Assembly: GCF_000699445.3 (NCBI RefSeq)
Contig: NC_067196.1
Location: forward strand, 44,359,806 to 44,423,805
DNA length: 64,000 nucleotides
Direction: 5' to 3'
DNA from: Schistosoma haematobium
Taxonomy: Eukaryota; Platyhelminthes; Trematoda; Strigeidida; Schistosomatidae
Shown: in pieces, positions 26,881-36,043 of the stretch
Numbering within the stretch: the stretch's first letter is position 1
Layout of the letters: each line of letters starts with the position of its first letter
Position numbers and translations under genes: made by a program
The notes under the pieces: generated by a model
Databases searched by the model: none
Seen by the model: the letters and a program-made list of their open reading frames with translations, nothing else
Told to the model about the DNA's origin: nothing

Positions 26881-29800
26881 CGAATCGTAAATATTTTTAT
26901 ACGTTGTTTTGTCAGGAAATTGGAAGTAGAATTATTATTAAGTTCAACAAAAAATTCGAGTAAATTCATTCGCTCCTGTTATTCTATCTTTCCTTTTTCA
27001 TAAAAGTTATTACGACAGAAAAACGGTCAAATACGAGTCAAACTTGCCGATTTTGGACTAGCCTTAGTGGTGAAAAAAAGTATGTACACTGTATGCGGAA
27101 CTCCAACATATATTGCTCCAGAAATATTAGAAGAATCAGGTATTATTTCTGTCGAAACTACTTTTTTTTACATAAAATGAATAAAAGTAAACATAGCTGA
27201 AGATTATGAAATACTTCTGCGTAACACAAAAAACTAGTTACTTCTGCATATATATATATAACAAAGAAAGGAAAGAAGACAAACAAAATGTGGGTGTGTA
27301 TCCCAATGGTAAAATCTGTAGAAAGTGTGTACTGACTGGATTTGGAATATTTTATATTAGCAAGAAAAAAATATCTACAAGCTTAAAAACAGAAGCAAAA
27401 TGTAGTCAAATGCATTACAAATCTAAATACGATTCAGGAGAAACTAGTGATATAGACTAATTGAATAGTAATACATAAAATGAGAATTAACCATAAATTG
27501 TTAAAAATAATTAATTTGATGATACTTTAGTGATTATCTAATATGATTTCAGATTTAAAATGGTCTATAGGACTAGATCTACTAGCTTACCGGTAAATAC
27601 ATGTAAGTTTTCAGCAGAAACTATAGTTAAACATAAAATTGAGTTATTCGAAATAGTGAAAAATATCAGCCAACTGGATTACACGATGGCGTTTTAAGCG
27701 AACGGTACTGGGTTCAAGTCCCAGGGTGAACATTAACTCAGACGTAGGCACATCCAGTCGACGAGTCTCGAATAGGACGAAACGCGTCATGGATTCCACT
27801 GCTAGTCACTATCCATCTTTGCTTATAAAGCTTGTGACTTAAGGCTATATCGAGGCAGTCCTCACAGGATGTACATATGCTAACAAGAAACTGATCAATT
27901 GCAGTCCTAAACAACAATGAGAATGTACAAGTAATCAACATCAAGTAAATTTATTAGCTTATATATTTTTTAAATGTAATTAACACTCTTAAACTAATAA
28001 ATACAACTTTTATGTACTAAGTGCCATCATCACTAGATAATCAATTTTCTGTCGAAAATTATTATTAATGTGAAAATAGGTTTGTCATATATAAAAAATG
28101 AAAATCATTCAAAAAATCACAAATAACTAAAAAAGAACTGTTTTACACTAATCGCTTATTGAAATTCATTCGTGATATAATACTGGATGATTATATTAGT
28201 TATATTGACCAATCATTAATTGTTAAACTTACGAATATGGACAATAGGATTTCTAGCTTGATGATTTGAAAGCATCTTGTTTATGCTGAGAATTGTAAGT
28301 CTTAGATTCAACCTTGTATGGTGTTACAAGTGGTCATAACTGTTCATCCCTATCTCATTTTGAATAATTTTTTAGATGATATTATTTTCAGATGCAAACA
28401 ACTAGTTTAAATTTAACTATTCTTTAAATACCACGAACCAACTAAGAAGTTAACAATAATCTTTAAGTTTTAAAACCAGATAGATTTGCATTGAAATATT
28501 TGTTCTTATTGTATAAAAATAGACGACAGTAAACATAAAGTGCTCATGGCAACAACCAAACACATACATGTTTCTGTATTTTATCTGTTTTGTTGAACAA
28601 TGTATCCTAAAACTTGAGATGTTGAATAAATATGCCAAACAAATATATAATAAATGAATCTGAATAATAAAATCTTATACAACATTGACATTACAAACGA
28701 GTTTTGTTAAAAGATCCAGTTCGAATGTAATGGAATATGAAATCTTCGTGTTATTGAACTAAATTTAGCAGGTTGAATTTTATGGAATAAATTGAAATTA
28801 ATGCTTAGTTCTTTAATTTTCATCAGTTGAATGCGTAAAAGCATTTTAATCTTACCAGTGAACAGAAATTAATATACATTGGGTGTATAAACGTTTAAAT
28901 TCCATCTAGTCAGTTGGTACACATGGTAGTACAAACTATTTCTGTTGTAAATGACGACGTCATTTACAGGAATTTTAAGCCAAAATAAAAATGAAGTTGT
29001 TTAGGTTTAGCCCTTCGAATACCATGTCTTACACAGAAAAGTGGTTAGATTTCTAGATTTTATTAATTTTAATAGTTTCTACTTAGTCTGTATAAATTCA
29101 AGCATCAATATACAGAGAAATAAAGAAAACACTTCTGAGATTTTCTAACGAGTTTTCCGCAAAACGTCCGTATCTCTGATACTTAGTACGAATTAAAAAT
29201 ATGTAATTAAGTAAAAAATCGAAGTAGTACAATGATTTTGAACTAATATCAGAAGCTAGATATAAGTATTGTATCAACTATTTTAATCCCTCTCTAACAT
29301 CTGAAAATGGGTTTATTCATTTTCTTTTTCAGACGACCTTCAATCTATAAATTAACCCCTGTTCTTATCTATTTGATAGTGATTTTAATATTTTTGGCTT
29401 TAGAATTATAATCTTTCTATTTAATTATTGAGCGTACCTAATTTCCATCTTGACTTGGATGACTGTTTATCAGGCTACGTAGTCACGACAAACAACTTCT
29501 ACAGACGCTTCATTTAAACCTCTACATATCACTTGCCAAACATTCATTTATGCGGGCTAGATGGATTAAATAACTCCGCCTGTAGCTCTTCTAGAGTTAC
29601 TGCCGGTCCCAAGCCCGGGTAAAGGAGGAGGGTTGGGCATGGGGTTAGCGTCCCCATCCCGTAGAAAACTAACTCGCTAAAAAAACGCTTACCAGAAAAA
29701 ATAATTCAAACCATTTTAACTCTGCCCTGAGAGTTAGAAGGTCTTCATTTAGAAGAATTATGACGCTTCATGGTGAAAGCCGAATTCCTTCGGAAGCCAC

Positions 29801-32800
29801 GAGGCCGATGCCCCTTCTAACAACTAGAGCAAAAATTTTTATAGGTACATGGAACGTTAGAACAATGTGGGAAACCGGGAAGACCAGTCAAATAGCAACG
29901 GAAATGAGGAGATACAACTTGGCAGTACTGGGAATCAGCGAAACCCACTGGACTCAAGCTGGACAGAAAAGGCTAGCTACGGGAGAGATGATACTATACT
30001 CCGGTCATGAAGAGGAAAATACTCCACACACTCAGGGAGCTGTTCTAATGCTGCCCAAAGTAGCACGAAATTCACTTGTAGGATGGGAATCTCACGGACC
30101 CACAATCATCAAAGCATCATTCAAAACAAAGAAGGAGGGGATCTTAATGAATATTATCCAATGTTATGCACCCACCAATGATAGCAACGACGACATTAAA
30201 GATCAATTCTACGAGCGGCTGCAGTCAATCATAGAGAAATGCTCAAGAAAGGACCTCACCATTCTGATGGGAGATCTAAATGCCAAGGTCGGAATAGACA
30301 ACACTGGATATGAAGATATTATGGGACGACATGGACTGGGAGAGAGGAACGAAAATGGAGAAAGATTTGCAAATTTGTGTGCATTCAACAAATTAGTCAT
30401 AGGAGGCACAATATTTCCACACAAACGTATACACAAGGCTACATGGATCTCACCGGACCACACTACAGAGAACCAAATAGATCATATTTGCATCAACAAA
30501 AAATTCCGAAGGACAATGGAGGATGTGAGAACCAGGAGAGGTGCTGACGTAGCTTCAGATCACCACCTAGTTGTAGCCAATTTAAAACTGAAGCTGGAGG
30601 AGAACTGGACAAGTGGACAAACAGCACTACAAAGGTTCAATACAGCCTTCCTTCGAGATACTGACAAACTCGATGAATTCAAGATAGCTCTCAACAACAG
30701 ATTCCAAGCCTTTCAAGATCTACTGAAGGAAGAAGAAACTACTATGGAGGACAACTGGAAAGGCATCAAAGAAACATTGACTTCAACGTGTCAAGAGGTT
30801 CTGGGCCTAAAGAAACACCATCATAAGGAATGGATCTCTATAGAAACACTGGACAAGATCAAAGAAAGGAAGAACAAGAAGACAGCAATTAACAACAGCC
30901 GAACACGAGCAGAGAAAGTCCAAGCACAAGCTGAATACATAGAAGCAAACAAGCAAGTGAAGAGGAGCATTAGAGCCGACAGGAAGAAATACGTGGAAGA
31001 ATTAGCAACGACGGCAGAAAAAGCTGCTAGAGAAGGAAATATGAAACAGCTCTACGATACAACGAAGAAACTATCAGGGAAATACAGTAAACCAGAGAGG
31101 CCGGTCAAAGACAAAGAAGGCAAGCCAATCACTGAAATTCAACAACAGCGAAACAGATGGGTAGAATACTTCGAGGAACTCCTGAATAGGCCGGCTCCAA
31201 TGAATCCACCGGACATCGAAGCAGCACACATAGATCTTCCCATAGATCTCAACCCACCAACGACGGAAGAAATTAGAATGGCCGTCAGACAAATCAAGAA
31301 CGGGAAGGCAGCAGGACCCGACAACATACCAGCTGAAGCACTGAAATCAGACATCGAAGCAACCACAAGCATGCTTTACCTTCTATTCAAAAAGATTTGG
31401 GAGGAGGAACAAGTGCCGATGGACTGGAAAGAAGGACACCTCATCAAGATTCCAAAGAAAGGAGATCTGAGCAAATGTGAAAACTACAGAGGCATTACAC
31501 TACTGTCAATACCAGAGAAAGTCTTCAACAGGGTGTTGCTGAACCGGATGAAGGATGCAGTAGATGCCCAACTTCGAGATCAACAAGCTGGATTCCGAAA
31601 GGATCGGTCGTGCACAGACCAAATTGCAACACTACGGATCATCGTCGAACAATCAGTTGAGTGGAACTCGTCACTATACATCAACTTCATTGATTATGAA
31701 AAGGCATTCGACAGTGTAGATAGGAGGACATTATGGAAACTTCTTCGACACTACGGAGTTCCTGAGAAGATTGTCAATATTATCCGGAACTCATACGACG
31801 GACTACAGTGCAAAGTAGTGCATGGAGGACAGCTGACAGATGCATTCCAAGTAAGGACCGGAGTCAGACAAGGCTGTTTACTCTCTCCCTTCCTCTTTCT
31901 TCTGGTGGTCGACTGGATTATGAAGACCTCAACATCTGAAGGAAAACACGGAATACAATGGACAGCTCAGAACCAATTAGACGATCTGGACTTCGCAGAT
32001 GACCTAGCCCTCCTATCACGTACACGTGAACAGATTCAGATAAAGACAGCCAATGTAGCAGCAGTCTCTGCATCAGTAGGCCTCAGCATACACAAAGGGA
32101 AAACCAAGGTCCTCAAATTCAAAGCGGAGAACAGCAATCCAATCACCCTTGATGGCGAAACTCTGGAAGATGTAGAATCCTTCACATATCTGGGAAGCAT
32201 CGTCGATAGACATGGAGGTTCAGATGCAGACGTAAAGGCGAGGATTGGCAAAGCAAGGGCCGCATTCCTACAATTGAAGAACATATGGAACTCAAAACAA
32301 CTTTCAACCAATATCAAAGTGAGAATCTTCAATACGAACGTCAAGGCAATTCTACTGTATGGAGCTGAAACTTGGAGAACTACAACAACCACAATCAAGA
32401 AAGTACAAGTATTTATAAATAGCTGTCTACGCAAGATACTCAACATCCATTGGCCGGATACCATCAGCAATAGCCTTGTGTGGGAGAGAACAAACCAACT
32501 TCCAGCTGAAGAGGAAATTAGGAAAAGACGATGGAAATGGATAGGACATACATTACGCAAATCGTCAAACTGCATCACGAGGCAAGCCCTGACTTGGAAT
32601 CCTGAAGGGAAGCGGAAAAGAGGAAGGCCAAAGAACACATTACGTCGGATAATAGAAGCAGATATGAAAAGGATGAATTACAACTGGAAGGAGCTGGAAA
32701 GGATTGCCCAGGACAGGGTTGGATGGAGAATGCTGGTGAGCGACCTATGCTCCTTCACGAGGAGTAACAGGTGTAAGTAAGATGGATTAAATGGATTTAA

Positions 32801-35800
32801 ATTAGATCGATTAATCCACATAACGAAGATCAAAGAACCAGGTATTCAAAAGTGAACCAAACAAAAGATTGAGTAGAAATGCAAATGCAAATGAGCATCA
32901 CAGAACCTTTCTGTATGACCCATCACCAAAAACGTCTACTTTTGATATTAGTATACCAATATTAAAATGTTCAATTCCATTTTGAGTTGGGCCTGAATAT
33001 TTTACTATGAATAATAATGAAAGCTTCGAAGTCAATTCATTTGTTTATTTATGATCACCAATACTCCTAATCAAATCATTCATACCTAGATTTTGTATGT
33101 TGAAGTAGACGTATATAGGACATCATGAGTGATTATGCTTCTCCGACTTTCTCGCTTACTAACGCTATTCAGGATACCCTTTAAAAATAAACCTTTGTTT
33201 AGTGAATGTACTACATAGATTCAGTCAGTGTTGATGGTATCTCTGATCGTAATTCAAAAACAATGTAAATAATAATCTGATTTGATCTTTATTTTACTAC
33301 AAACTGTGCTTTAGTATATTAAGTACTGGAGAATTGAGAGAATGCTCTAACTATAACGGACATTTAAGCACACAATCAGTATTATCATTTCATTCCTGTA
33401 TATTTTTGCTCATTCCTCACAAACGTTAGGTTATGGTCTTGAAGTCGATATGTGGGCGTTGGGGATTATAACCTATATTATGTTATGTGGGTTCGCTCCA
33501 TTTCGTAGTACTGATCGAAGACAGTCAAAGTTATTTGAAAGTATAAAACGAGGTCATTTTGTATTCCTGAGTCCTTATTGGGATAATATATCAACATGTA
33601 AGTCCGTTTTTTCAAATAATCATCGTTCTCGTTGCGTAATGTCTGATTTTTATTAAAATTTGGAGATTATAGGCATTTGGGTGATTTATGAAAACTATTT
33701 AACATAAATTAGGATTCCATAGCTACGATCGATCATGATCTGAATCACTGCCATAAAAAAGATTACACAGATTTTTTGAAATAATTTATATTTTGTAGTT
33801 TATGTTCTCATTTAATGGATGAAACTGTGTGTACGCAATAATGAACAAAAATACCGTAAGGAAAAGTCACAAATCAAGTGTGCTTAAAAGGTAGCCACCA
33901 CTGAAAAGCTTGAATTACTTTGTTCTACCTTTAATTAGATAATCACTTTCAAGAAGTTATTATTACATCTGGTTGAAGAAATATAGTCTAGTTAAATAAT
34001 TATATGGAATAAATTAATTTCCAAAGAAAATATTATATATAACTAATACATCAAACGAAATAGATATTCCTGGACAATCCAAATACTTAAGGTGAACATT
34101 ATTTGATATGGTAAAGAAAAAACAAAATGAAAAATTGATATTCATTTTCTTTAAAATTGTAAGATAAAGATAAAATATGCAGTAGGTTAAATGATAAACA
34201 ATGATAAGTAGCCATCTTTCACTAAATCTTAAAACAAAATATCCAATAAACAAATATAATTGAATGAGATTATTTTTTTTCAGTTGTGTTTGGAAGTTAG
34301 TTTTTATTACGAATTTAACTAGTTAAAACTAATGAACACTGAACAAGTGCTAGATATTTTGTAAGCAATGATGAATAGTGGCTAGCAGTGGAATCCAGGA
34401 CGCGCACTTCGTTCTATTTGAGACTCGTCAGCTGGATGTACCTGCATTTCAGAGTTGATGTTCACTCTGGAACTCGAATCCAGTACCATCCGCTTCAAAC
34501 GCCATCGCGTTATCTTCTCAGTATGCACATATGCCAATAACAGACTGATCAATTGCAGTCTTAAACCTCAATGTGAAGATAAAAGCCAAACACTACCAAG
34601 TGAAGTGCTAGATATTTGTGATGAAAGCAGTTATCATAATATGAATGATCACTCTGATAAACTGTATAAGTAAATTTATACAAACTGATAATAGATTTCA
34701 TAGGTTAAACTAAAAAAGAAAATGAGAAAATGATATGTATTACAGTTAGTTATAAATGTACATTTTTCTTGAAGTTTAACTAACTTGATTTATTAAGAGC
34801 AATTTTGTACCAAACATAAAGTTCCATATTGTTTGAACTATTCGACATAATTGTACATTTAAAATACGATATAATTTTAATTGATTAAGGGATTAATTTT
34901 TTTATTTGATTTTGACATTAGTTTTTCCAGGACATAATGAACTCTTATTGGATATTATAAATAGTAAAGGAATATCAATATTTCACGTAAACACATTTAC
35001 TGTTTCTGTTTGAATTCATTCATATTTCTAGCAGAAATTCCCTCAAAAGATTCTGCATGGTAACATATACAATAGTATTGAACAAATTTCTATGAGTAAA
35101 GTTTAGTAAATTTCTAGAATTTTAAGTTTTCAGCTCAAAATATTCGTATAGTTATGAGCCGTTAAAAAGTAAATTACTGAATTCAGTTAAAAACTATAAT
35201 TAGTGTGGGTATTTCTTTTAAATAATCTAATCTACCATAATTCTTACTTGAACTAAAGACCATACTAATAATCGGTTTGTCTGTGTACATTATAGTATAG
35301 GATTAAACATTTATTTAAAAGAAAACTATTATGTCATTGCAATGCATTGACTTTAACTTATTTCTAGAGAACATTCCTTAGTTTTTTTTAGAAATTTGAT
35401 TTTTTAAATTAATTTTGTATATGCATCATATGTATCTAATGTTTAAGATGAATATCAAATATTCATTAATAATTTATAAAGTCATTAAGCGTGAATATCT
35501 AATGATAAACTTATTTTTAATTAAGACAAATGGAGACATTTAATAAATATTAGATAGAATCATTACATTACTAGATGATATAACTAACTTGCTCATTTTA
35601 CATTTAAATAATTCATTATTTACCTTGGTAATAACGTTTTGTTTTGTTTCTTTATCTCTCTCGCTCTTTCCGTCATTCACAATCTACATACTACTGATAT
35701 TCAATTATATTTCTGTAAAGATGCCAAAGATTTGATCACTTCACTTTTAGTTATTACACCAAAATCAAGATTAACAGCTCGTGAAACTTTAGCTCATCCA

Positions 35801-36043
35801 TGGGTATTTGGTTCTGGTTTACCGAATTTATCAGAAGAATTTGAAAAACGTCGATTAGATTATCGAAATGAATTAGAAAAAAAGCATAATGAATTTAAAC
35901 AATCAATGAATGAAAAAAATCCAATTGATTTATTTAATAAAAATAATACTAATAAAGATCATATCAATCAAAATGTTAAACTTAATGATATAAAGAAATT
36001 AGAATTGCCAAAAATTACAAAAATCAAAGAATTGCATAACTAG
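6650..36043 (+). CDS. doublecortin-like Ser/Thr kinase (DCLK/ZYG-8 family), 3' part, nine exons
   Basis: The nine exons join to 3030 nt, 1009 codons plus TAG, with phases that match at every junction. Counting from the first codon in the window, residues 1-669 are a low-complexity Asn/Ser/Lys/Thr-rich linker and residues 678-931 are a full kinase domain. Visible motifs are the glycine loop GDGNFAIV (685-692), ATP lysine in YALK (K707), the helix-C glutamate E724, HRDLKPEN (catalytic D799), DFG (D817), [12 protein letters not shown] (830-841), the family-typical [10 protein letters not shown] and PYWDN, and HPWV (928-931). The GDGNFA loop, CGTPTY(I/V)APE, GLxVDMWA and PYWDN pattern fits doublecortin-like kinases better than CaMK1. 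Members of this family bind and stabilise microtubules through N-terminal DCX domains. No DCX domain was seen here, so it is either encoded upstream or absent. A 78-residue charged tail follows the kinase domain. Confidence 0.88.
7114..8194 (+). other. intron A-B, holding a Penelope-like fragment
   Basis: GTATGC donor at 7114 and a tcttttcttttcag acceptor ending at 8194. Most of the middle is the fragment described at 7383-7946. Confidence 0.7.
7383..7946 (+). mobile_element. degenerate Penelope-like element 3' part (GIY-YIG endonuclease) bounded by 18-bp inverted repeats
   Basis: From 7421 one frame reads [20 protein letters not shown], with the Cys-x-Cys and Tyr-Ile-Gly of a GIY-YIG endonuclease, and it stops at TAA (7529-7531). 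After a frame change, 7559-7690 reads [20 protein letters not shown] then [20 protein letters not shown], the usual downstream part of the Penelope endonuclease domain. The stop and frame change make it a dead copy. Positions 7383-7400 (cgataatgcaatgggaag) and 7929-7946 are perfect inverted repeats that bracket it. Confidence 0.7.
8195..8705 (+). CDS. kinase gene exon B (linker)
   Basis: The acceptor is a pyrimidine tract ending in cag at 8194. The exon supplies the last base of a codon split with exon A and ends in phase 0 at GAT AAA|GTAATT. It encodes residues 155-325, rich in Asn, Ser and Gln, with the basic stretch [20 protein letters not shown] near the end. No known domain. The donor lacks the best consensus but gives the phase needed by exon C. 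Confidence 0.75.
8706..11201 (+). other. intron B-C
   Basis: About 2.5 kb, from GTAATT to a tttttcctccaattcaccag acceptor. I see no recognisable element or coding stretch in it. Confidence 0.6.
11202..11856 (+). CDS. kinase gene exon C (Asn/Thr-rich linker)
   Basis: Acceptor caccag|GTG GCT GAT and consensus donor GAAA|GTAAGT. It starts in phase 0 and ends one base into a codon. It encodes about residues 326-543. Composition is dominated by Asn, Thr, Lys and Ser with runs such as NNNSTK and DNNNAQIN, which are AAT-rich and suggest microsatellite-like growth of the linker. GTG is not a translation start here; it is an internal codon after the splice. Confidence 0.8.
11857..15204 (+). other. 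intron C-D, holding an antisense RTE-type fragment
   Basis: About 3.3 kb, GTAAGT to ttttattcttacag. Apart from the reverse-transcriptase fragment at 12560-14025, nothing else is recognised except a weak resemblance to SMalpha tail sequence near 12125-12165. Confidence 0.65.
12560..14025 (-). mobile_element. degenerate non-LTR retrotransposon fragment (RTE-type reverse transcriptase)
   Basis: On the minus strand three blocks follow in order. 14013-13795 has RT fingers ([28 protein letters not shown]). 13773-13441 has [14 protein letters not shown] and [10 protein letters not shown], the YADD catalytic box. 13341-12742 is the C-terminal region ([33 protein letters not shown]). Between the first two blocks the conserved segment after FLD is lost, and stops or frame changes separate all three. 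The 5' part, including any endonuclease, is missing, so this is a 5'-truncated dead copy. It is of a different subfamily from the intact element at 29572-32779. Confidence 0.8.
15205..15582 (+). CDS. kinase gene exon D (linker end)
   Basis: Acceptor tttattcttacag|AA and donor TCAG|GTATGA. The split codons at both ends agree with exons C and E. It encodes about residues 544-669, again Asn/Thr-rich, ending [11 protein letters not shown] just before the kinase domain. Confidence 0.78.
16005..16790 (-). mobile_element. Merlin-like DNA transposon copy, minus strand, inactive
   Basis: The two ends form inverted repeats (ggagagactctaattatgga on the left, and the reverse complement of gactcgtccataaattagag on the right). 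On the minus strand the order of blocks matches the copy at 1386-2149: near the right end the equivalents of gcttctgattgactcgtcc and of the cgttataattgag block, and towards the left end the FLRLYRG and SEPLP-like parts, all with many substitutions. The inner part from about 16490 to 16645 does not align to the other copy and ends in another Merlin-type terminus. Confidence 0.7.
17590..17915 (+). mobile_element. degenerate RTE-type reverse transcriptase C-terminal remnant
   Basis: With frame changes, the plus strand reads [20 protein letters not shown], then [21 protein letters not shown]. This matches in layout the [12 protein letters not shown]...WKKRRGGQ tail of the fragment at 12560-14025. 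It is short, with several stops, and clearly old. Confidence 0.55.
19436..19698 (+). CDS. kinase gene exon E (N-lobe)
   Basis: It completes a split Asp codon and reads [20 protein letters not shown], then AIV and [10 protein letters not shown] (ATP-binding lysine), NEIHIL (helix-C Glu) and LVMEFIK. The donor is ATTAAA|GTGAGT. The N-lobe is complete in this one exon, with glycine loop, lysine and glutamate all conserved. Confidence 0.9.
19735..20945 (-). mobile_element. SR2-like RTE retrotransposon fragment, truncated at both ends
   Basis: The minus strand matches the middle of the intact element at 29572-32779. From 20945 it reads [25 protein letters not shown] and [16 protein letters not shown]. 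After a deleted stretch, 20387-19735 reads [78 protein letters not shown] and GVGQGCL. The endonuclease part and everything after the GxxQG motif, including the catalytic FADD box, are gone. Substitutions at conserved sites (YRGIT to YRDIT, FDSVD to LDSID) show an old, inactive copy. Confidence 0.85.
21448..21690 (+). mobile_element. tRNA-headed SINE with hammerhead remnant and inverted tail copy (fold-back)
   Basis: The plus-strand SINE body has tRNA-like promoter boxes (gctcagtggt near 21510 and gggttcgaat near 21560), then ctgaggagtccc and the stem I, II and III positions of a hammerhead. The second core strand is mutated (GGATGGAAC in place of GGACGAAAC). The tail runs agtgattctaggttttctatagtggtctagc. 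Immediately 5', at 21448-21507, lies the reverse complement of this tail (gaccaccatggaaaacctga to catcctagtatgg), so the copy is a hairpin with arms of about 60 bp. Confidence 0.75.
21838..21962 (-). mobile_element. SMalpha-type hammerhead retroposon copy
   Basis: On the minus strand it reads a B-box-like gggtttgagtccc, gtgaacatcaactctgggat, gcaggtacatccag, then core ctgacga (21902-21896), a loop with aaata, and gaaa (21881-21878), followed by the cleavage-side strand and ccactatccatc. This is the known SMalpha layout. The stem II pairing is damaged (atcc against cggc), so activity is doubtful. Confidence 0.8.
24288..24365 (-). repeat. SINE tail fragment
   Basis: On the minus strand it reads ggtggtct-like, cggttcatgatctca, aaactcgacaatctccacaacc. 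This matches the last 75 bp or so of the element at 37412-37838. No tRNA-like head is present. Confidence 0.6.
25960..26106 (+). CDS. kinase gene exon F (hinge and catalytic loop)
   Basis: Acceptor ttttttgtag|GAT, donor ATATTG|GTAAGC, exactly 49 codons in phase 0. It reads [20 protein letters not shown] and ends [13 protein letters not shown], which holds the catalytic Asp and the metal-binding Asn. Where most relatives have GGDLFD, this protein has KDGDLFD across the junction. Confidence 0.93.
26755..26836 (-). repeat. SINE hammerhead fragment
   Basis: On the minus strand it reads gcacactgctgcggagttt, aggacgaaacagccgttcagtg. This is the hammerhead region of the tRNA-headed SINE, with the first core strand mutated (ctgcgga for ctgagga). 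It abuts the TA microsatellite. Confidence 0.6.
26835..26879. repeat. (TA)n microsatellite
   Basis: About 45 bp of alternating T and A, directly next to the SINE fragment. Confidence 0.95.
27019..27139 (+). CDS. kinase gene exon G (DFG and activation segment)
   Basis: Acceptor acgacag|AAA, donor TCAG|GTATTA. It reads [18 protein letters not shown], then [23 protein letters not shown] and APE are intact. The codon split at the 3' end gives Gly with exon H, restoring the GYGLEVD motif. Confidence 0.93.
27665..27955 (+). mobile_element. SMalpha-type hammerhead retroposon copy
   Basis: The order is a tRNA-like head (acgatggcg, gggttcaagtccc), gtgaacattaactcaga, the hammerhead region 27745-27795 (ggacgaaacgcg intact, first core strand mutated to tcgacga), cactatccatct, and the tail gcacat-like/ctgatcaattgcagtcctaaac. 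This is the complete SMalpha layout. The altered first core strand predicts loss of self-cleavage. Confidence 0.8.
29559..29571. repeat. target-site duplication, left copy
   Basis: agatggattaaat, repeated exactly at 32780-32792 on the other side of the RTE element. Confidence 0.88.
29572..29759 (+). promoter_or_regulatory. RTE 5' leader, probable internal promoter
   Basis: This GC-rich leader precedes the ATG at 29760. A divergent copy of the same leader, without the ORF, occurs at 49630-49765 (shared blocks gtagctcttcta, tgccggtcc, gggtaaag, tagaaaac). In RTE elements the 5' region carries the promoter; that role is inferred here. Confidence 0.55.
29572..32779 (+). mobile_element. full-length, apparently intact SR2-like RTE non-LTR retrotransposon
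   Basis: The 3.2-kb element starts aactccgcctgtagctcttc, has a 188-bp GC-richer leader, one long ORF, and ends in a gtaagta-type tail. It is bounded by perfect 13-bp duplications of agatggattaaat (29559-29571 and 32780-32792). There is no poly(A); the short TAAG-type 3' repeat and the endonuclease-RT layout are typical of the RTE clade. Full length, an unbroken ORF and perfect duplications indicate a recent insertion. It lies in the same orientation as the kinase gene, inside its 6.3-kb intron. Confidence 0.9.
29760..32780 (+). CDS. RTE endonuclease-reverse transcriptase polyprotein, 1006 aa
   Basis: It nicks target DNA and reverse-transcribes the element RNA from the nick. The APE-type endonuclease occupies about residues 25-280, with visible TWNVRT (N32), SETHW (E61), YAPT (137-140), GDLNAKVG (D172, N174) and SDHH (266-269). 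The reverse transcriptase follows, with [59 protein letters not shown] and the catalytic FADD at residues 745-748. The C-terminal part has [17 protein letters not shown], and a basic [12 protein letters not shown] stretch, as in related elements. All catalytic residues I can check are present and there is no stop or frameshift. The ATG at 29760 is the first in frame after the leader. The TAA stop (32778-32780) falls in the 3' tail repeat. Probably able to function. Confidence 0.92.
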   Translation: MTLHGESRIPSEATRPMPLLTTRAKIFIGTWNVRTMWETGKTSQIATEMRRYNLAVLGISETHWTQAGQKRLATGEMILYSGHEEENTPHTQGAVLMLPKVARNSLVGWESHGPTIIKASFKTKKEGILMNIIQCYAPTNDSNDDIKDQFYERLQSIIEKCSRKDLTILMGDLNAKVGIDNTGYEDIMGRHGLGERNENGERFANLCAFNKLVIGGTIFPHKRIHKATWISPDHTTENQIDHICINKKFRRTMEDVRTRRGADVASDHHLVVANLKLKLEENWTSGQTALQRFNTAFLRDTDKLDEFKIALNNRFQAFQDLLKEEETTMEDNWKGIKETLTSTCQEVLGLKKHHHKEWISIETLDKIKERKNKKTAINNSRTRAEKVQAQAEYIEANKQVKRSIRADRKKYVEELATTAEKAAREGNMKQLYDTTKKLSGKYSKPERPVKDKEGKPITEIQQQRNRWVEYFEELLNRPAPMNPPDIEAAHIDLPIDLNPPTTEEIRMAVRQIKNGKAAGPDNIPAEALKSDIEATTSMLYLLFKKIWEEEQVPMDWKEGHLIKIPKKGDLSKCENYRGITLLSIPEKVFNRVLLNRMKDAVDAQLRDQQAGFRKDRSCTDQIATLRIIVEQSVEWNSSLYINFIDYEKAFDSVDRRTLWKLLRHYGVPEKIVNIIRNSYDGLQCKVVHGGQLTDAFQVRTGVRQGCLLSPFLFLLVVDWIMKTSTSEGKHGIQWTAQNQLDDLDFADDLALLSRTREQIQIKTANVAAVSASVGLSIHKGKTKVLKFKAENSNPITLDGETLEDVESFTYLGSIVDRHGGSDADVKARIGKARAAFLQLKNIWNSKQLSTNIKVRIFNTNVKAILLYGAETWRTTTTTIKKVQVFINSCLRKILNIHWPDTISNSLVWERTNQLPAEEEIRKRRWKWIGHTLRKSSNCITRQALTWNPEGKRKRGRPKNTLRRIIEADMKRMNYNWKELERIAQDRVGWRMLVSDLCSFTRSNRCK
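32780..32792. repeat. target-site duplication, right copy
   Basis: agatggattaaat, identical to 29559-29571. Its first base also serves as the last base of the TAA stop. Confidence 0.88.
33430..33597 (+). CDS. kinase gene exon H (C-lobe)
   Basis: Acceptor acgttag|GT, donor ACAT|GTAAGT. It reads (G)[55 protein letters not shown]. The spacing from PYWDN to the AKDL motif in exon I equals that of vertebrate DCLKs when the split codon is read as Tyr. This supports the junction chosen. Confidence 0.92.
33598..35720 (+). other. intron H-I
   Basis: About 2.1 kb, with an SMalpha copy at 34363-34605. The rest is AT-rich with no supported feature. The acceptor is tatatttctgtaaag. Confidence 0.7.
34363..34605 (-). 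mobile_element. SMalpha-type copy with an inverted tail
   Basis: The minus strand of 34363-34528 has the usual head and ribozyme: cgaacggtact-like, gattcgag, gtgaacatcaactct, gcaggtacatccag, ctgacga (34431-34425), then gaacgaag in place of ggacgaaa. From 34529 the tail sequence (cacatatgccaata, agactgatcaattgcagtc) runs in the plus direction. Head and tail are therefore in opposite orientations, unlike the copy at 27665-27955. Confidence 0.7.
35721..36043 (+). CDS. kinase gene terminal exon I
   Basis: Acceptor ttctgtaaag|AT. The split codon with exon H gives Tyr. It reads [28 protein letters not shown], then a charged tail with [20 protein letters not shown] (probably coiled coil) and an Asn/Lys-rich end. 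The stop is TAG at 36041-36043. It finishes the kinase domain (subdomain XI) and adds 78 residues. Confidence 0.9.

Larger units (their letters stand above)
26107..27018 (+). other. intron F-G
   Basis: About 0.9 kb. It contains a SINE fragment and a (TA)n run (26755-26879). The acceptor is tattacgacag. Confidence 0.7.
27140..33429 (+). other. intron G-H (6.3 kb), holding the intact RTE element
   Basis: Half of the intron is the retrotransposon at 29572-32779. An SMalpha copy lies at 27665-27955. The other stretches (27140-27660, 27960-29560, 32795-33425) show no supported feature. The acceptor is aaacgttag. Confidence 0.7.

Noticed and set aside
32036..32638. 200-codon minus-strand ORF
   Set aside because: A frame shadow of the RTE polyprotein on the opposite strand, with no domain of its own. 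The one at 46430-46825 is the same kind of shadow.
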